From assembly GCF_001668625.1 (NCBI RefSeq), contig NZ_LZLJ01000091.1, forward strand, positions 1 through 64,000: DNA of 64,000 nt, given 5' to 3'. Below the pieces are notes generated by a model, which saw nothing but the letters and a program-made list of their open reading frames with translations, did no database searches and was not told the origin of the DNA. This document shows positions 8,663 to 17,754 of the stretch, in pieces; position 1 is the first letter of the stretch; each line of letters starts with the position of its first letter. This DNA is from Mycobacterium sp. 1274756.6. GTDB taxonomy: Bacteria; Actinomycetota; Actinomycetes; Mycobacteriales; Mycobacteriaceae. A program made the translations under genes and the position numbers.

Positions 8663-9613
8663 ATGACGCTGACGACGCACTGGTCGGCGGGCATGGGCCT
8701 GCGGCTGCCGATCGTCAACGCGCCGATGGGGGGAGTGGCCGGCGGCCGGCTGGCCGCGGCGGTCACCGCGGCGGGCGGTCTCGGCATGATCGGCATGGGC
8801 AGCGCCGCCACGGCGTCGGCGCTGCGCACCGAGCTGGCCGAACTCGGCGAGGTGACCGGGCCGTTCGGCATCGGCTTGGTGGACTGGGTCATCGCCGGGG
8901 AACCCGCGTTGTTCGACGCGGCGTTGGCGGCGCGGCCCAGCCTGCTCTCGGTCAGCTTCGGCACCGATTTCGGCTGGGTCGCCCGCGCGCACGCCGCCGG
9001 CGTCGCCACCGCCACCCAGGTCTATGACCGCGCCGGCGCGCTGCGCGCCGCCGACGCCGGCGTCGACGTCGTGGTCGCCCGCGGTGCGGAGGGCGGCGGG
9101 CACGGGGCCATGGGGCTGGCCACGCTGCCGCTGCTGGACGTGGTGCTCGACGCGGTGGAGGTTCCGGTGCTGGCGGCCGGCGGGATCGGCTCGCCGCGCA
9201 GTGTGGCGGCCGTGCTGGCGGCCGGCGCGGCGGGCGTCTGGCTGGGCACCCGGCTGTCGGCCTGCACGGAGGCGCTGAGCAGCCCGGGCGCCCGCGCAGC
9301 GCTGATCGACGCCGACGAGAGCTCCACCGCCACCACCCGCGTCTTCGACATCGGTCAGGACCGGCCCTGGCCGGCCCGGTTCCCGTCGCGCGTGCTGGTC
9401 AACGACTTCCTCACCCGCTGGGCGGACCGCCCGGAGGACCTCGACGGCGCGGCGCGCGACGAACTGGCCGCCGCACTCGCCGCCGACGACCGCCGGATCG
9501 CGCCGGTGGACGCCGGACAGGGCGTCGCGATGGTCACGGCGGAGGAACCCGCCGCCGCGGTGATCGACCGGCTGTGCGTCGGCGCCGCCCAGTTACTGAC
9601 CGGCTGGGCCTAG
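8663..9613 (+). CDS. Nitronate monooxygenase / 2-nitropropane dioxygenase family
   Basis: The 316-residue FMN-dependent TIM barrel has the N-terminal LPIVNAPMGGVAGGRLAAAV, the central GAEGGGHG (phosphate/FMN-binding and catalytic His region) and VLAAGGIGSPRSV followed by GVWLGTRL. Family members oxidise alkyl nitronates such as propionate 3-nitronate, and some act as enoyl-ACP reductases. It is 7 bases after the cupin gene and ends convergent with the second cysteine-bearing regulator, with overlapping stops. Confidence 0.88.
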   Translation: MTLTTHWSAGMGLRLPIVNAPMGGVAGGRLAAAVTAAGGLGMIGMGSAATASALRTELAELGEVTGPFGIGLVDWVIAGEPALFDAALAARPSLLSVSFGTDFGWVARAHAAGVATATQVYDRAGALRAADAGVDVVVARGAEGGGHGAMGLATLPLLDVVLDAVEVPVLAAGGIGSPRSVAAVLAAGAAGVWLGTRLSACTEALSSPGARAALIDADESSTATTRVFDIGQDRPWPARFPSRVLVNDFLTRWADRPEDLDGAARDELAAALAADDRRIAPVDAGQGVAMVTAEEPAAAVIDRLCVGAAQLLTGWA

Positions 9614-10314
9614 CTCCGGTCGCCGGTCTCGAGCACCACGCAGCAGCGCGCACGGCCCGGGCAGAGCCGCGCACGCGGGCCGAACGGGGCCAGCGCGCCC
9701 GCGACCCCGGACACCAACGCGTGGTTCATGTGGCAGGCCAGCTCGGTCTGGGTGCGGGCCAGCGCGTCGAACGGGCAGTTGGCCAGATACACCTCCGCGG
9801 CGTCGCCGTAGCGCGGTTCGTAGCCGTGCGCCGCCAGCACCGTGACCGCCAACTCCAGGGCCGCCTCGACGTCGGTGGGCGGCTGCCGCTCAGCGGCCGC
9901 CGCGCCCAGGGTGTGGCCGTAGTCGTGGGCGGTGCGCTGCAGCACCGCCAGCACCGCCTCGCCGGTGCGGGCGGATTCGGCGATGGCGGCCGCCATCAGC
10001 TCGCCGGCCAGCCGGTACTCGCGCTGCGGCAGGCTGACCGCGATGTCGCGCTCGGCGCGGCGGTACAGCTTGGCCGGCCGGCCGGCGCCCGGGCCGGAGC
10101 GTCCCGTCAACCGGACGTAGCTGGCCTCCAACAGGCCGTCGGCCTCCAGCCGGTCCAGGTGGAACTTCGCCTGGTGGCGCGGGATCCCGACGGCCTCGGC
10201 GGCCTGGTCACGGCTGACCGGCTCGGGTTGGGCGCAGACGAATCGGTAGAGGCGGCGGCGCAGCGGATCGGCTAAGGCGCCGATCCCGGCGGCATCGCGG
10301 GCCAAGTCTGCCAT
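9610..10314 (-). CDS. Winged-helix regulator with C-terminal cysteine motif (paralog type of the 7162 gene)
   Basis: The 234-residue protein has a winged helix (EAVGIPRHQAKFHLDRLEADG, about residues 37-57), a GAGRPAKLYRRAE wing, and a C-terminal segment with Cys in NCPFD, ELACHMNHAL, ARLCPG and RCCVVL. The NCPF and ACHMN positions match HCPF and VCPIH of the regulator at 7162, so both belong to one family. Extra cysteines at the end are specific to this copy. It is divergent from the DoxX-like gene across a palindrome-rich promoter, which it likely controls. Confidence 0.8.
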   Translation of the reverse strand: MADLARDAAGIGALADPLRRRLYRFVCAQPEPVSRDQAAEAVGIPRHQAKFHLDRLEADGLLEASYVRLTGRSGPGAGRPAKLYRRAERDIAVSLPQREYRLAGELMAAAIAESARTGEAVLAVLQRTAHDYGHTLGAAAAERQPPTDVEAALELAVTVLAAHGYEPRYGDAAEVYLANCPFDALARTQTELACHMNHALVSGVAGALAPFGPRARLCPGRARCCVVLETGDRS

Positions 10315-10325
10315 CTCACCATTTC

Positions 10326-10374
10326 TAACAGACGAAGTTATTGACGTTACAGTTTACCCGTTCTAACGTTAAAA
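10326..10374 (+). promoter_or_regulatory. SigA-type promoter of the DoxX-like gene with overlapping inverted repeats
   Basis: TTGACG (10341-10346), a 17-base spacer and TAACGT (10364-10369) form an excellent promoter. TAAC-N7-GTTA (10326-10340) and the palindrome TAACGTTA (10364-10371, within a 12/14 near-palindrome at 10361-10374) are candidate operator half-sites. A TAAACT hexamer on the minus strand inside the spacer could serve the divergent regulator gene. Confidence 0.65.
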
Positions 10375-10403
10375 GTGTTCTTCTTTAGAGGTAAGGAGTC
10401 ATC

Positions 10404-10853
10404 ATGAGCACCACATCCGCCGCCGGCGTCACTCCGCCCCTCGCCGAGCGGCTCAAGGACCCGCTGTTCGAGGCCTTCTTCGCGCTACGCACGCTGTTCA
10501 CGGTCGCACCGATCCTGTTCGGCCTGGACAAGTTCTTCAACATCCTGCCCACCAACCCGGACCACTGGGACAAGTACCTGGCCGGCTGGATCGACAACCT
10601 CGTACCCGGCAGCGCCACCACCGACATGTACCTGGTCGGAGTGATCGAGATCGTCGCCGGGATCCTGGTCGCGGTCGCGCCCCGCATCGGCGCCTGGGTG
10701 GTGGCGGCGTGGCTGGCCGGCATCATCGTCGACCTGCTCACCCTGTCCGGCTACTACGACGTGGCGCTGCGCGACTTCGGGCTGCTGGTCTCGGCGCTGG
10801 TGCTGGCCCGGCTGGCGCAGGCCGTCCACCTGGGTTACAGCGCGCGCAGGTAG
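10404..10853 (+). CDS. DoxX-like integral membrane protein
   Basis: The 149-residue protein has four predicted transmembrane segments, with the first ending in LFGLDKFFNILPTNPDHWDK, a layout like DoxX/SURF4-type proteins. Two later helices surround YLVGVIEIVAGILVAVAP and WVVAAWLAGIIVDLLTLSGY. The family is linked to quinone or thiosulfate redox chemistry in some organisms, but no activity is implied here. A good Shine-Dalgarno sequence (AGGTAAGGAG) precedes the ATG. It ends in a 19-base overlap with the convergent DUF1990 gene. Confidence 0.78.
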   Translation: MSTTSAAGVTPPLAERLKDPLFEAFFALRTLFTVAPILFGLDKFFNILPTNPDHWDKYLAGWIDNLVPGSATTDMYLVGVIEIVAGILVAVAPRIGAWVVAAWLAGIIVDLLTLSGYYDVALRDFGLLVSALVLARLAQAVHLGYSARR

Positions 10854-11335
10854 CGCCGGGTCATCACCCGCTGGCCCAACGCGGTGACGGGTGCGCCGAG
10901 GCGGCTCCACCAGGTGGCGCTGCGGGAGAACGCCCGAACCTCGGCGTACACCGCGTCGGCGGCCGGGTCGTAACGCACCGAGAACAGCTCCTCGCCGGAC
11001 TCGGGGTGACCCGGCAGGGTGCCGTAGGCGAAGCCGCGCCGGTTCGGCTCGTCGAGGACGTAGACGACCCGGCACGGCGCCTTGATCGGACCGAGGCGCA
11101 CGACCACCACCGTGTCGACGGCGGCCACCTCACTGCTGGCCCGCACCGAAACACCCGAGCCGCGCTGCATCCCATAGCGCAGCACCGCCGCACCGGCCTC
11201 CTCGAAACGTCGCCGCCCGGACCCGATCCGGGCGGCGACCTCGATGTGCTTGTAGCCGTCGGGCAGCACCGGCCGCGCGGTGGCGCCCACCTCGTCGTAG
11301 GTCAGCGGCTGTGTCGCGAACTTGGCGAAATCCAC
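10835..11335 (-). CDS. DUF1990 family protein
   Basis: The 166-residue protein has the DUF1990 pattern: TYDEVGATARPVLPDGYKH near the start, GFAYGTLPGHPESGEELF in the middle and a C-terminal MTRRYLRAL. The domain is widespread in actinobacteria and has no established function. GTG 11335 is chosen because similarity starts at VDFAKFATQPL; the longer open frame to 11539 runs into the next gene. It is divergent from the aldo/keto reductase gene. Confidence 0.82.
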   Translation of the reverse strand: MDFAKFATQPLTYDEVGATARPVLPDGYKHIEVAARIGSGRRRFEEAGAAVLRYGMQRGSGVSVRASSEVAAVDTVVVVRLGPIKAPCRVVYVLDEPNRRGFAYGTLPGHPESGEELFSVRYDPAADAVYAEVRAFSRSATWWSRLGAPVTALGQRVMTRRYLRAL

Positions 11336-11359
11336 CGCTCCACTGTGCCACCGGAGGCG

Positions 11360-11365
11360 TACGGT
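11360..11365 (+). promoter_or_regulatory. -10 hexamer for the aldo/keto reductase gene, probably leaderless
   Basis: TACGGT is followed by 7 bases and the GTG at 11373, with no Shine-Dalgarno sequence. This spacing supports GTG 11373 as the true start. Confidence 0.55.
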
Positions 11366-11372
11366 CGGACGG

Positions 11373-12218
11373 GTGACACCGGAAACGTTCACGCTCGGCG
11401 GCGACCTGACGGTCAACCGGCTCGGCTTCGGCGCGATGCGGCTCACCGGGCCGGGGGTGTGGGGCCCGCCCGCCGACCGCGGCGCCTGCATCCGGCTGCT
11501 GCGCCGGGCGGTCGAACTCGGCGTCAACTTCATCGACACCGCCGACTCCTATGGGCCCGATGTCTCCGAGGACATCATCTTCGAAGCACTGCACCCCTAC
11601 GACGGCTTGGTGATCGCCACCAAGGCGGGCCTGCTGCGTACCGGTCCGGACCAGTGGACGCCGTTGGGCAACCCGACCTACCTGCGCCAGCAGTGCGAGA
11701 TGAGCCTGCGGCGGTTGGGTCTGGACCGTATCGACCTGTTCCAGCTGCACCGCATCGACCGTGACTTCCCGCTCGCCGACCAGGTCGGTGAGCTGGCGGC
11801 GCTGCGCGACGAAGGCAAGATCCGCCACATCGGGCTCTCCGAGGTGGACACCGACCAGCTGGAAGCCGCACAGCAGATCACCCCGATCGTCTCGGTGCAG
11901 AACCGCTACAACCTCGCCGACTTGGGCGCCGACCCGCTGGTGGACCGCGCCACCGAGCAGGGCATCGGCTTCATCCCCTGGTTCCCGCTCGCGGCGGGAC
12001 CACTGGCCGACCCGGCCGGGCCTTTGCGTCACATCGCCGAGGAGCGCGACGCCACCCCCGCCCAGCTCGCGCTGGCGTGGCTGCTGAAACGCTCACCGGC
12101 GATGCTGCCGATCCCGGGCACCGCCGACCTCGCTCACCTCGAGCAGAACGTCGCCGCAGCCGCCATCGACTTGACCGACGCGGAGTACTCCGCACTGACC
12201 GAGGCCGCGGCGGCCTGA
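11373..12218 (+). CDS. Aldo/keto reductase
   Basis: The 281-residue NADPH-dependent TIM-barrel oxidoreductase has the catalytic tetrad in order: Asp and Tyr in FIDTADSYG, Lys in VIATKAGLL and His in DLFQLHRID. The C-terminal cofactor region reads LPIPGTADLAHLEQNV. It reduces aldehydes or ketones; the substrate is unknown. The start is set by a -10 hexamer 7 bases upstream of the GTG and by family length. It is a single-gene unit ahead of the thrS operon. Confidence 0.9.
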   Translation: MTPETFTLGGDLTVNRLGFGAMRLTGPGVWGPPADRGACIRLLRRAVELGVNFIDTADSYGPDVSEDIIFEALHPYDGLVIATKAGLLRTGPDQWTPLGNPTYLRQQCEMSLRRLGLDRIDLFQLHRIDRDFPLADQVGELAALRDEGKIRHIGLSEVDTDQLEAAQQITPIVSVQNRYNLADLGADPLVDRATEQGIGFIPWFPLAAGPLADPAGPLRHIAEERDATPAQLALAWLLKRSPAMLPIPGTADLAHLEQNVAAAAIDLTDAEYSALTEAAAA

Positions 12219-12248
12219 GGGTTCGCCGCAGCGGGAACCCGGGCCATT

Positions 12249-12303
12249 GATTCTGCGGTGACCACGCCCCGCTCTCGCACTTTGTCGTGGTGGACGCAGA
12301 ATC
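12249..12303 (+). repeat. Imperfect inverted repeat, possible terminator or small palindromic element
   Basis: Two 18-base arms (12249-12266, starting GATTCTGCGG; 12286-12303, ending ACGCAGAATC) pair at 15 of 18 positions around a 19-base loop. It lies in the 236-base gap between the aldo/keto reductase gene and thrS. There is no U-tract. The rest of the gap shows only the thrS promoter. Confidence 0.6.
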
Positions 12304-12403
12304 GAGTGCTGACCGAGGCACCCGCGCTGTCCGTGCGGCTCAAACCGGGCCAGCTTTGAGTTCACCCACCGATGCGCCGCCCACCCACGAATTTGCGCCC
12401 CGA

Positions 12404-12409
12404 TAGCAT
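12404..12409 (+). promoter_or_regulatory. -10 hexamer for the thrS-pimA operon
   Basis: TAGCAT fits TANNNT and would start the mRNA near 12416, leaving a leader of about 39 bases before ATG 12455. The leader carries GGAG 8 bases before the ATG. Confidence 0.45.
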
Positions 12410-12454
12410 GGTCGCGACCGTTGAAACAGGCCCGACACCCCTGGAGACCAGCCC

Positions 12455-14509
12455 ATGAGCGCCCCCGCCACGCACGCCCCCGCCGACCCGATCCGGGTGC
12501 CGGCCGGGACCACGGTGGGCGCCGCTGTCCGCGATGCGGGCCTGCCCTCGCGCGGCGCCCCGGACGCGGTGGTCGTGGTCGCCGACGCGGACGGGACGCT
12601 GCGCGACCTGAGCTGGGCGCCCGACACCGACGTCGACGTCACCCCGGTCGCCGCCGACACCGAGGCGGGCCGCAGCGTGATCCGGCACTCGTGCGCCCAC
12701 GTGCTGGCCCAGGCGGTCCAGGACCTGTTCCCCGGCACCAAGCTGGGCATCGGCCCGCCGATCACCGACGGCTTCTACTACGACTTCGCCACCGACCACG
12801 CCTTCACCCCGGAGGACCTGGCCGCTCTGGAGAAGCGGATGCGCCAGATCGTCAAAGAGGGCCAGCTGTTCTCCCGGCGGGTCTATGAATCCAAGGACCA
12901 GGCCCGCGCCGAACTGGTCGACGAGCCCTACAAACTCGAGCTGGTCGACGACAAGTCCGGCGACGCCGAGATCATGGAGGTCGGCGGCGACGAACTGACC
13001 GCCTACGACAACCTCAACCCGCGCACCAAGGAACGCGTCTGGGGCGATCTGTGCCGGGGACCGCACATCCCCACCACCAAACACATCCCGGCGTTCAAGC
13101 TCACCCGCAGCTCCGCGGCGTACTGGCGCGGCGACCAGAACAACGCCAGCCTGCAACGCATCTACGGCACCGCGTGGGAGTCGCAGGAAGCACTCGACCG
13201 GCACCTGGAGCTGATCGAGGAGGCGCTGCGCCGCGACCACCGCAAGCTGGGCGTGGAACTGGACCTGTTCAGCTTCCCCGACGAGATCGGGTCGGGCCTG
13301 CCGGTCTTCCACCCCAAGGGCGGCATCGTCCGCGGCGAGATGGAGGACTACTCCCGGCGCAAGCACATCGAGGCCGGCTACCAGTTCGTCAACACCCCGC
13401 ACATCACCAAGGCGCAGCTCTACGAGACCTCCGGCCACCTGGAGTGGTACCGCGACGGCATGTACCCGCCGATGCACATCGACGCGGAGTACGACGAGGA
13501 CGGCGCCGTGCGCAAGCCCGGGCAGGACTACTACCTCAAACCGATGAACTGCCCGATGCACCACCTGATCTACCGCGCGCGGGGGCGTTCCTACCGGGAG
13601 CTGCCGCTGCGGCTCTTCGAATTCGGCTCCGTCTACCGCTACGAGAAATCCGGTGTCGTGCACGGGCTGACCCGGGTGCGCGGCATGACCCAGGACGACG
13701 CCCACATCTACTGCACCCGCGAACAGATGGGTGCCGAACTGGCCTCGCTGTTGCAGTTCGTGCTCGACCTGCTGGCCGACTACGGGCTCGACGACTACTA
13801 CCTGGAACTGTCCACCAAGGACCCGGAGAAGTTCGTCGGCACCGACGAGGACTGGGACGCCTCGACCGCGACCCTGCGCGAGGTGGCCGAAGCCTCCGGG
13901 CTGCAGCTGGTGCCCGACCCCGGCGGCGCGGCGTTCTACGGGCCGAAGATCTCGGTGCAGGTCACCGACGCGCTGGGCCGCAGCTGGCAGATGTCGACGA
14001 TCCAGCTGGACTTCAACATGCCCGAACGGTTCGGGCTGGAGTACACCGCCGCCGACGGCACCCGGCAGCGCCCGGTGCTGATCCACCGCGCCCTGTTCGG
14101 TTCGATCGAACGGTTCTTCGGAGTACTCACCGAGCACTACGCCGGAGCCTTCCCCGCCTGGCTCGCCCCGGTCCAGGTGGCCGGCATCCCGGTCGCCGAC
14201 GACCACATCCCGCACCTGAACGACGTTGCCGCGCAACTGCGCTCGCACGGCATCCGCGTCGAGGTGGACACCAGCGACGACCGGATGGCCAAGAAGATCG
14301 TCAACCACACCAACCAGCGGGTGCCGTTCATGCTGCTGGCCGGCGACCGCGACGTGGCCGCAGGCGCGGTGAGCTTCCGGTTCGGCGACCGCACCCAGAT
14401 CAACGGCGTGCCCCGCGACGAGGCGGTGGCCGCGATCGTCGACTGGGTCGCCAACCGGCGCAACGAAGTTCCGACCGCCGCGGCGGTGACGGTGGGCGGT
14501 AACGGGTGA
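12455..14509 (+). CDS. thrS: Threonyl-tRNA synthetase
   Basis: The 684-residue class II synthetase charges tRNA-Thr. Domains in order: TGS at about 1-65, an editing domain with HSCAHVLAQ near residue 80 and a later Cys/His site in [12 protein letters not shown], the catalytic core with MNCPMHH near residue 365 (zinc/substrate Cys) and [16 protein letters not shown] motif 2, motif 3 in [14 protein letters not shown], and a C-terminal anticodon-binding domain. It heads a tight operon with the PIM biosynthesis genes, as in M. tuberculosis (Rv2614c). Its stop overlaps the next start. Confidence 0.97.
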   Translation: MSAPATHAPADPIRVPAGTTVGAAVRDAGLPSRGAPDAVVVVADADGTLRDLSWAPDTDVDVTPVAADTEAGRSVIRHSCAHVLAQAVQDLFPGTKLGIGPPITDGFYYDFATDHAFTPEDLAALEKRMRQIVKEGQLFSRRVYESKDQARAELVDEPYKLELVDDKSGDAEIMEVGGDELTAYDNLNPRTKERVWGDLCRGPHIPTTKHIPAFKLTRSSAAYWRGDQNNASLQRIYGTAWESQEALDRHLELIEEALRRDHRKLGVELDLFSFPDEIGSGLPVFHPKGGIVRGEMEDYSRRKHIEAGYQFVNTPHITKAQLYETSGHLEWYRDGMYPPMHIDAEYDEDGAVRKPGQDYYLKPMNCPMHHLIYRARGRSYRELPLRLFEFGSVYRYEKSGVVHGLTRVRGMTQDDAHIYCTREQMGAELASLLQFVLDLLADYGLDDYYLELSTKDPEKFVGTDEDWDASTATLREVAEASGLQLVPDPGGAAFYGPKISVQVTDALGRSWQMSTIQLDFNMPERFGLEYTAADGTRQRPVLIHRALFGSIERFFGVLTEHYAGAFPAWLAPVQVAGIPVADDHIPHLNDVAAQLRSHGIRVEVDTSDDRMAKKIVNHTNQRVPFMLLAGDRDVAAGAVSFRFGDRTQINGVPRDEAVAAIVDWVANRRNEVPTAAAVTVGGNG

Positions 14510-15063
14510 CCGACGACAGCGAGGACACCGTGGTCGACCGGGGTGTCGGCGAGCCCGACCACCTGCAGCGGCTGTGGTCGCCGCACCGGATGAACTATCT
14601 GGCCCAGGCACCTCGCAACCGCGCGGATGCGACACCGTCGCAACCGTTCACCGACATCCCGCGGATGTCCGACGAAGACGGTCTGATGGTCGCCCGCGGC
14701 GAGCTCGTCTACGCGGTGCTCAACCTGTACCCCTACAACGCCGGCCACCTCATGGTGGTGCCCTACCGGCGGGTCTCGGAGCTGGAGGACCTGACCGCCG
14801 CGGAGAGCGCGGAACTGATGGCCTTCATCCAGAAGTCGATCCGGGTGATCAAGGCGGTGTCGCGTCCGCACGGGTTCAACGTCGGACTAAACCTGGGCGC
14901 CGCGGCGGGCGGTTCACTCGCCGAGCACCTGCACGTGCACGTCGTACCGCGCTGGGGCGGTGACGCCAACTTCATCACCGTCATCGGCGACTCCAAGGTG
15001 ATGCCGCAGCTGCTGGCCGAGACCCGCCGGCTGCTGGCCGAGGAGTGGGTGAAGCAGCCGTGA
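14506..15063 (+). CDS. HIT-domain nucleotide phosphorylase (Rv2613c type, AP4A phosphorylase)
   Basis: The 185-residue protein has the histidine-triad motif [10 protein letters not shown] near residues 146-155 and the upstream [17 protein letters not shown] of the HIT fold. Its M. tuberculosis ortholog in the same position is reported as a diadenosine tetraphosphate phosphorylase, which links this operon to nucleotide by-products of the neighbouring aminoacyl-tRNA synthetase. The GTG start overlaps the thrS stop by 4 bases, and its own stop overlaps the pgsA start. Confidence 0.9.
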   Translation: MTDDSEDTVVDRGVGEPDHLQRLWSPHRMNYLAQAPRNRADATPSQPFTDIPRMSDEDGLMVARGELVYAVLNLYPYNAGHLMVVPYRRVSELEDLTAAESAELMAFIQKSIRVIKAVSRPHGFNVGLNLGAAAGGSLAEHLHVHVVPRWGGDANFITVIGDSKVMPQLLAETRRLLAEEWVKQP

Positions 15064-15716
15064 GCAAGCTGCGGTTCCTGTCGCGGGCCACGTTCAGCGG
15101 CATCACGGCCCCGGCGGCCAAAGCCGCGCTGCGGCTGGGCTTCACCCCCGACGGGGTGACCATCGTCGGCACCGCCGCGGCGGTGCTGGCGGCGCTGACC
15201 CTGTTTCCCATGGGCCACCTGTTCGCCGGCACCCTGGTGATCTGGTTCTTCGTGCTCTTCGACATGCTCGACGGCGCGATGGCCCGCCAGACCGGCGGTG
15301 GCTCGCGATTCGGCGCGGTGCTCGACGCCGCCTGCGACCGGATCAGCGACGGCGCGATCTTCAGCGGCCTGCTGTGGTGGGCGGCGTTCGGTCTCGGCGA
15401 CGCCTCGCTGGCCGTGGCGACGCTGATCTGCCTGGTGACCTCGCAGGTCATCTCCTACATCAAAGCGCGCGCGGAGGCCAGCGGGCTGCGCGGCGACGGC
15501 GGCCTGATCGAACGGCCGGAACGGCTGATCATCGTGCTCGTCGGGGCCGGGCTGGCCGACTTTCCGGTGATCCCGCAGACCTGGGCGTTGCCGGTGGCGA
15601 TGTGGGTGCTCGCGGTCACCAGCGTGGTCACCTTCGTGCAGCGGCTGCACACCGTGCGCACCTCACCGGGTGCGGTGGAGCCGCTGACGCCGGGCGACGA
15701 CGGGGGAGCGCCGTGA
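15060..15716 (+). CDS. pgsA: Phosphatidylinositol-phosphate synthase (CDP-alcohol phosphotransferase)
   Basis: The 218-residue membrane enzyme carries the CDP-alcohol phosphotransferase signature in DMLDGAMARQ followed by GSRFGAVLDAACDRISD (D-G-x2-A-R-x8-G-x3-D-x3-D) near residues 62-87. In mycobacteria the enzyme at this locus (PgsA1) joins CDP-diacylglycerol to inositol 1-phosphate, giving the phosphatidylinositol phosphate anchor for PIM, LM and LAM. About six hydrophobic segments surround the motif. GTG 15060 overlaps the HIT gene stop (GTGA). Confidence 0.95.
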   Translation: MSKLRFLSRATFSGITAPAAKAALRLGFTPDGVTIVGTAAAVLAALTLFPMGHLFAGTLVIWFFVLFDMLDGAMARQTGGGSRFGAVLDAACDRISDGAIFSGLLWWAAFGLGDASLAVATLICLVTSQVISYIKARAEASGLRGDGGLIERPERLIIVLVGAGLADFPVIPQTWALPVAMWVLAVTSVVTFVQRLHTVRTSPGAVEPLTPGDDGGAP

Positions 15717-16630
15717 TCCCGGTTCCGGGGGCCGACACCCTCACCGACTGGGGGTATGCGGCCGGCTGGATGATGGTCCGGACCATGCCGGAGTTCGCCG
15801 CCCGCAACATGTTCGACGCCGGGGCGCTCTTCGCCGCCCGCGGACGCGGCCCCGACCAGCTGCGGCGCAACCTGGCCCGGGTACTCGGGGTTACCCCGCG
15901 CGAGGTGCCCGGCTCGCTGATGCGGGCCTCGCTGACCTCCTACGCCCGGTACTGGCGGGAGGCGTTCCGGTTGCCGTCGATGAACCACGAGAAGCTCGCG
16001 GCCCGGCTCGACAGCTCGGTCGGCGGGCAGGACCACCTCGATGCCGCGCTGGCCGCCGGCCACGGTGTGGTGGTGGCGGTGCCGCACAGCGGGAACTGGG
16101 ACATGGCCGGGGTGTGGCTGGCCCAGACCCACGGCTCGTTCACCACCGTGGCCGAACGCCTCAAACCCGATTCGCTCTACCAGCGTTTCGTCGACTACCG
16201 GGAGTCGCTGGGTTTCGAGATCCTGCCGCACAAAGGCGGGGAACGGCCGGCGTTCGAGGTGTGCGCGGAGCGGTTACGAGACAACCGGGTGGTCTGCCTG
16301 ATGGCCGAGCGCGACCTCACCCGCCGCGGCGTGCCGGTGGACTTCTTCGGTGAGCCCACCCGGATGCCGGCCGGCCCGGCGAAGCTCGCGCTGGAGACCG
16401 GGGCGACGCTGCTGCCCGCGCACTGCTGGTTCGACGGCCCGAACCGCTGGGGCTTTCAGGTCTATCCCGCGGTGGACACCGCCACCGGTGACGTGGGCGC
16501 GATCACCCAGGCGCTGGCGGACCGGTTCGCCACCAACATCGCCGAGCACCCGGCCGACTGGCACATGCTGCAGCCGCAGTGGCTGGCCGACCTGCCCGAG
16601 CAGCGCCGCACCTCGCTGGAGCAGACCTGA
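15713..16630 (+). CDS. patA: Phosphatidylinositol mannoside acyltransferase (PatA type)
   Basis: The 305-residue protein belongs to the LpxL/HtrB-like acyltransferase family. The catalytic H-x4-D motif is HSGNWD, near residue 124. Downstream segments RDLTRRGVPVDFFGEPTRMP and AGPAKLALETGATLLP match the family. In mycobacteria it acylates the 2-mannose of PIM1/PIM2 with palmitate at the cytoplasmic face of the membrane. GTG 15713 overlaps the pgsA stop, and its stop shares a base with the pimA start. Confidence 0.93.
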   Translation: MIPVPGADTLTDWGYAAGWMMVRTMPEFAARNMFDAGALFAARGRGPDQLRRNLARVLGVTPREVPGSLMRASLTSYARYWREAFRLPSMNHEKLAARLDSSVGGQDHLDAALAAGHGVVVAVPHSGNWDMAGVWLAQTHGSFTTVAERLKPDSLYQRFVDYRESLGFEILPHKGGERPAFEVCAERLRDNRVVCLMAERDLTRRGVPVDFFGEPTRMPAGPAKLALETGATLLPAHCWFDGPNRWGFQVYPAVDTATGDVGAITQALADRFATNIAEHPADWHMLQPQWLADLPEQRRTSLEQT

Positions 16631-17754
16631 TGCGGATCGGCATGGTCTGCCCGTACTCCTTCGACGTGCCCGGCGGCGTCCAGGCCCACGTCCTGCAGCT
16701 GGCGGAGGTGATGCGCGCCCGCGGCCACACCGTCAGCGTCCTCGCCCCGGCTTCCCCGCACGTCACGCTGCCCGACTACGTCGTCTCCGCCGGGCGGGCG
16801 GTGCCCATTCCCTACAACGGCTCGGTCGCGCGGCTGCAGTTCAGCCCGGCGGTGCACGGCCGGGTCCGCCGCTGGCTGGCCGAGGGCGACTTCGACGTCC
16901 TGCACCTGCACGAGCCCAACGCCCCGAGCCTGTCGATGTGGGCGCTGCGGATCGCCGAGGGCCCCATCGTGGCGACCTTTCACACCTCGACCACCCGGTC
17001 GCTGACGCTCAACCTCTTCCAGGGGGTGCTGCGGCCCTGGCACGAGAAGATCGTCGGCCGCATCGCGGTCTCGGACCTGGCGCGCCGCTGGCAGATGGAG
17101 GCGCTGGGATCCGACGCCGTGGAGATCCCCAACGGTGTGGACGTGGCGTCGTTCGCCGCCGCGCCGCTGCTCGACGGATACCCCCGACCCGGTAAGACCG
17201 TGCTGTTCCTGGGCCGCTACGACGAGTCCCGCAAGGGCATGGCGGTGCTGCTGGAGGCGCTCCCGAGGCTGGTCGAGCGGTTCCCCGACCTGGAGATCCT
17301 GGTGGTCGGCCGCGGCGACGAGAGCCAACTGCGAAGCCAGGCAGGCGAACTCGCCGGGCACCTGCACTTCTTGGGGCAGGCCGACGACGCCGAGAAGGCG
17401 TCCGCGCTGCGCAGCGCCGACGTCTACTGCGCCCCCAACACCGGCGGGGAGAGCTTCGGCATCGTGCTGGTCGAAGCGATGGCCGCGGGCACCGCCGTCG
17501 TCGCGAGCAACCTCGATGCGTTCCGCCGGGTGCTCGCCGACGGGGAGGCCGGACTGCTCGTCCCGGTGGCCGACAGCGCGGCGCTGGCCGACGGCCTGAT
17601 CCGCCTGCTCGACGACGACGCGCTGCGCCGGCGCTACGTCACCGCGGCGAGCGCCGCGGTGGGGCGCTACGACTGGTCGGTGGTGGCCAGCCAGATCCTG
17701 CGGGTCTACGAGACGGTGGCCCGCGCCGGCGCCAAGGTCGAGGTGGCCAGCTGA
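16630..17754 (+). CDS. pimA: GDP-mannose-dependent phosphatidylinositol alpha-mannosyltransferase
   Basis: The 374-residue GT4 (GT-B fold) glycosyltransferase has the acceptor loop PYSFDVPGGVQAHV at the N-terminus and the nucleotide-sugar site with FLGRYDESRKG and ESFGIVLVEAMAAG (E-x7-E motif) in the C-terminal half. It adds the first mannose of PIM to phosphatidylinositol, at the inner face of the plasma membrane, and is essential in mycobacteria. Its ATG overlaps the patA stop by one base. Confidence 0.96.
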   Translation: MRIGMVCPYSFDVPGGVQAHVLQLAEVMRARGHTVSVLAPASPHVTLPDYVVSAGRAVPIPYNGSVARLQFSPAVHGRVRRWLAEGDFDVLHLHEPNAPSLSMWALRIAEGPIVATFHTSTTRSLTLNLFQGVLRPWHEKIVGRIAVSDLARRWQMEALGSDAVEIPNGVDVASFAAAPLLDGYPRPGKTVLFLGRYDESRKGMAVLLEALPRLVERFPDLEILVVGRGDESQLRSQAGELAGHLHFLGQADDAEKASALRSADVYCAPNTGGESFGIVLVEAMAAGTAVVASNLDAFRRVLADGEAGLLVPVADSAALADGLIRLLDDDALRRRYVTAASAAVGRYDWSVVASQILRVYETVARAGAKVEVAS

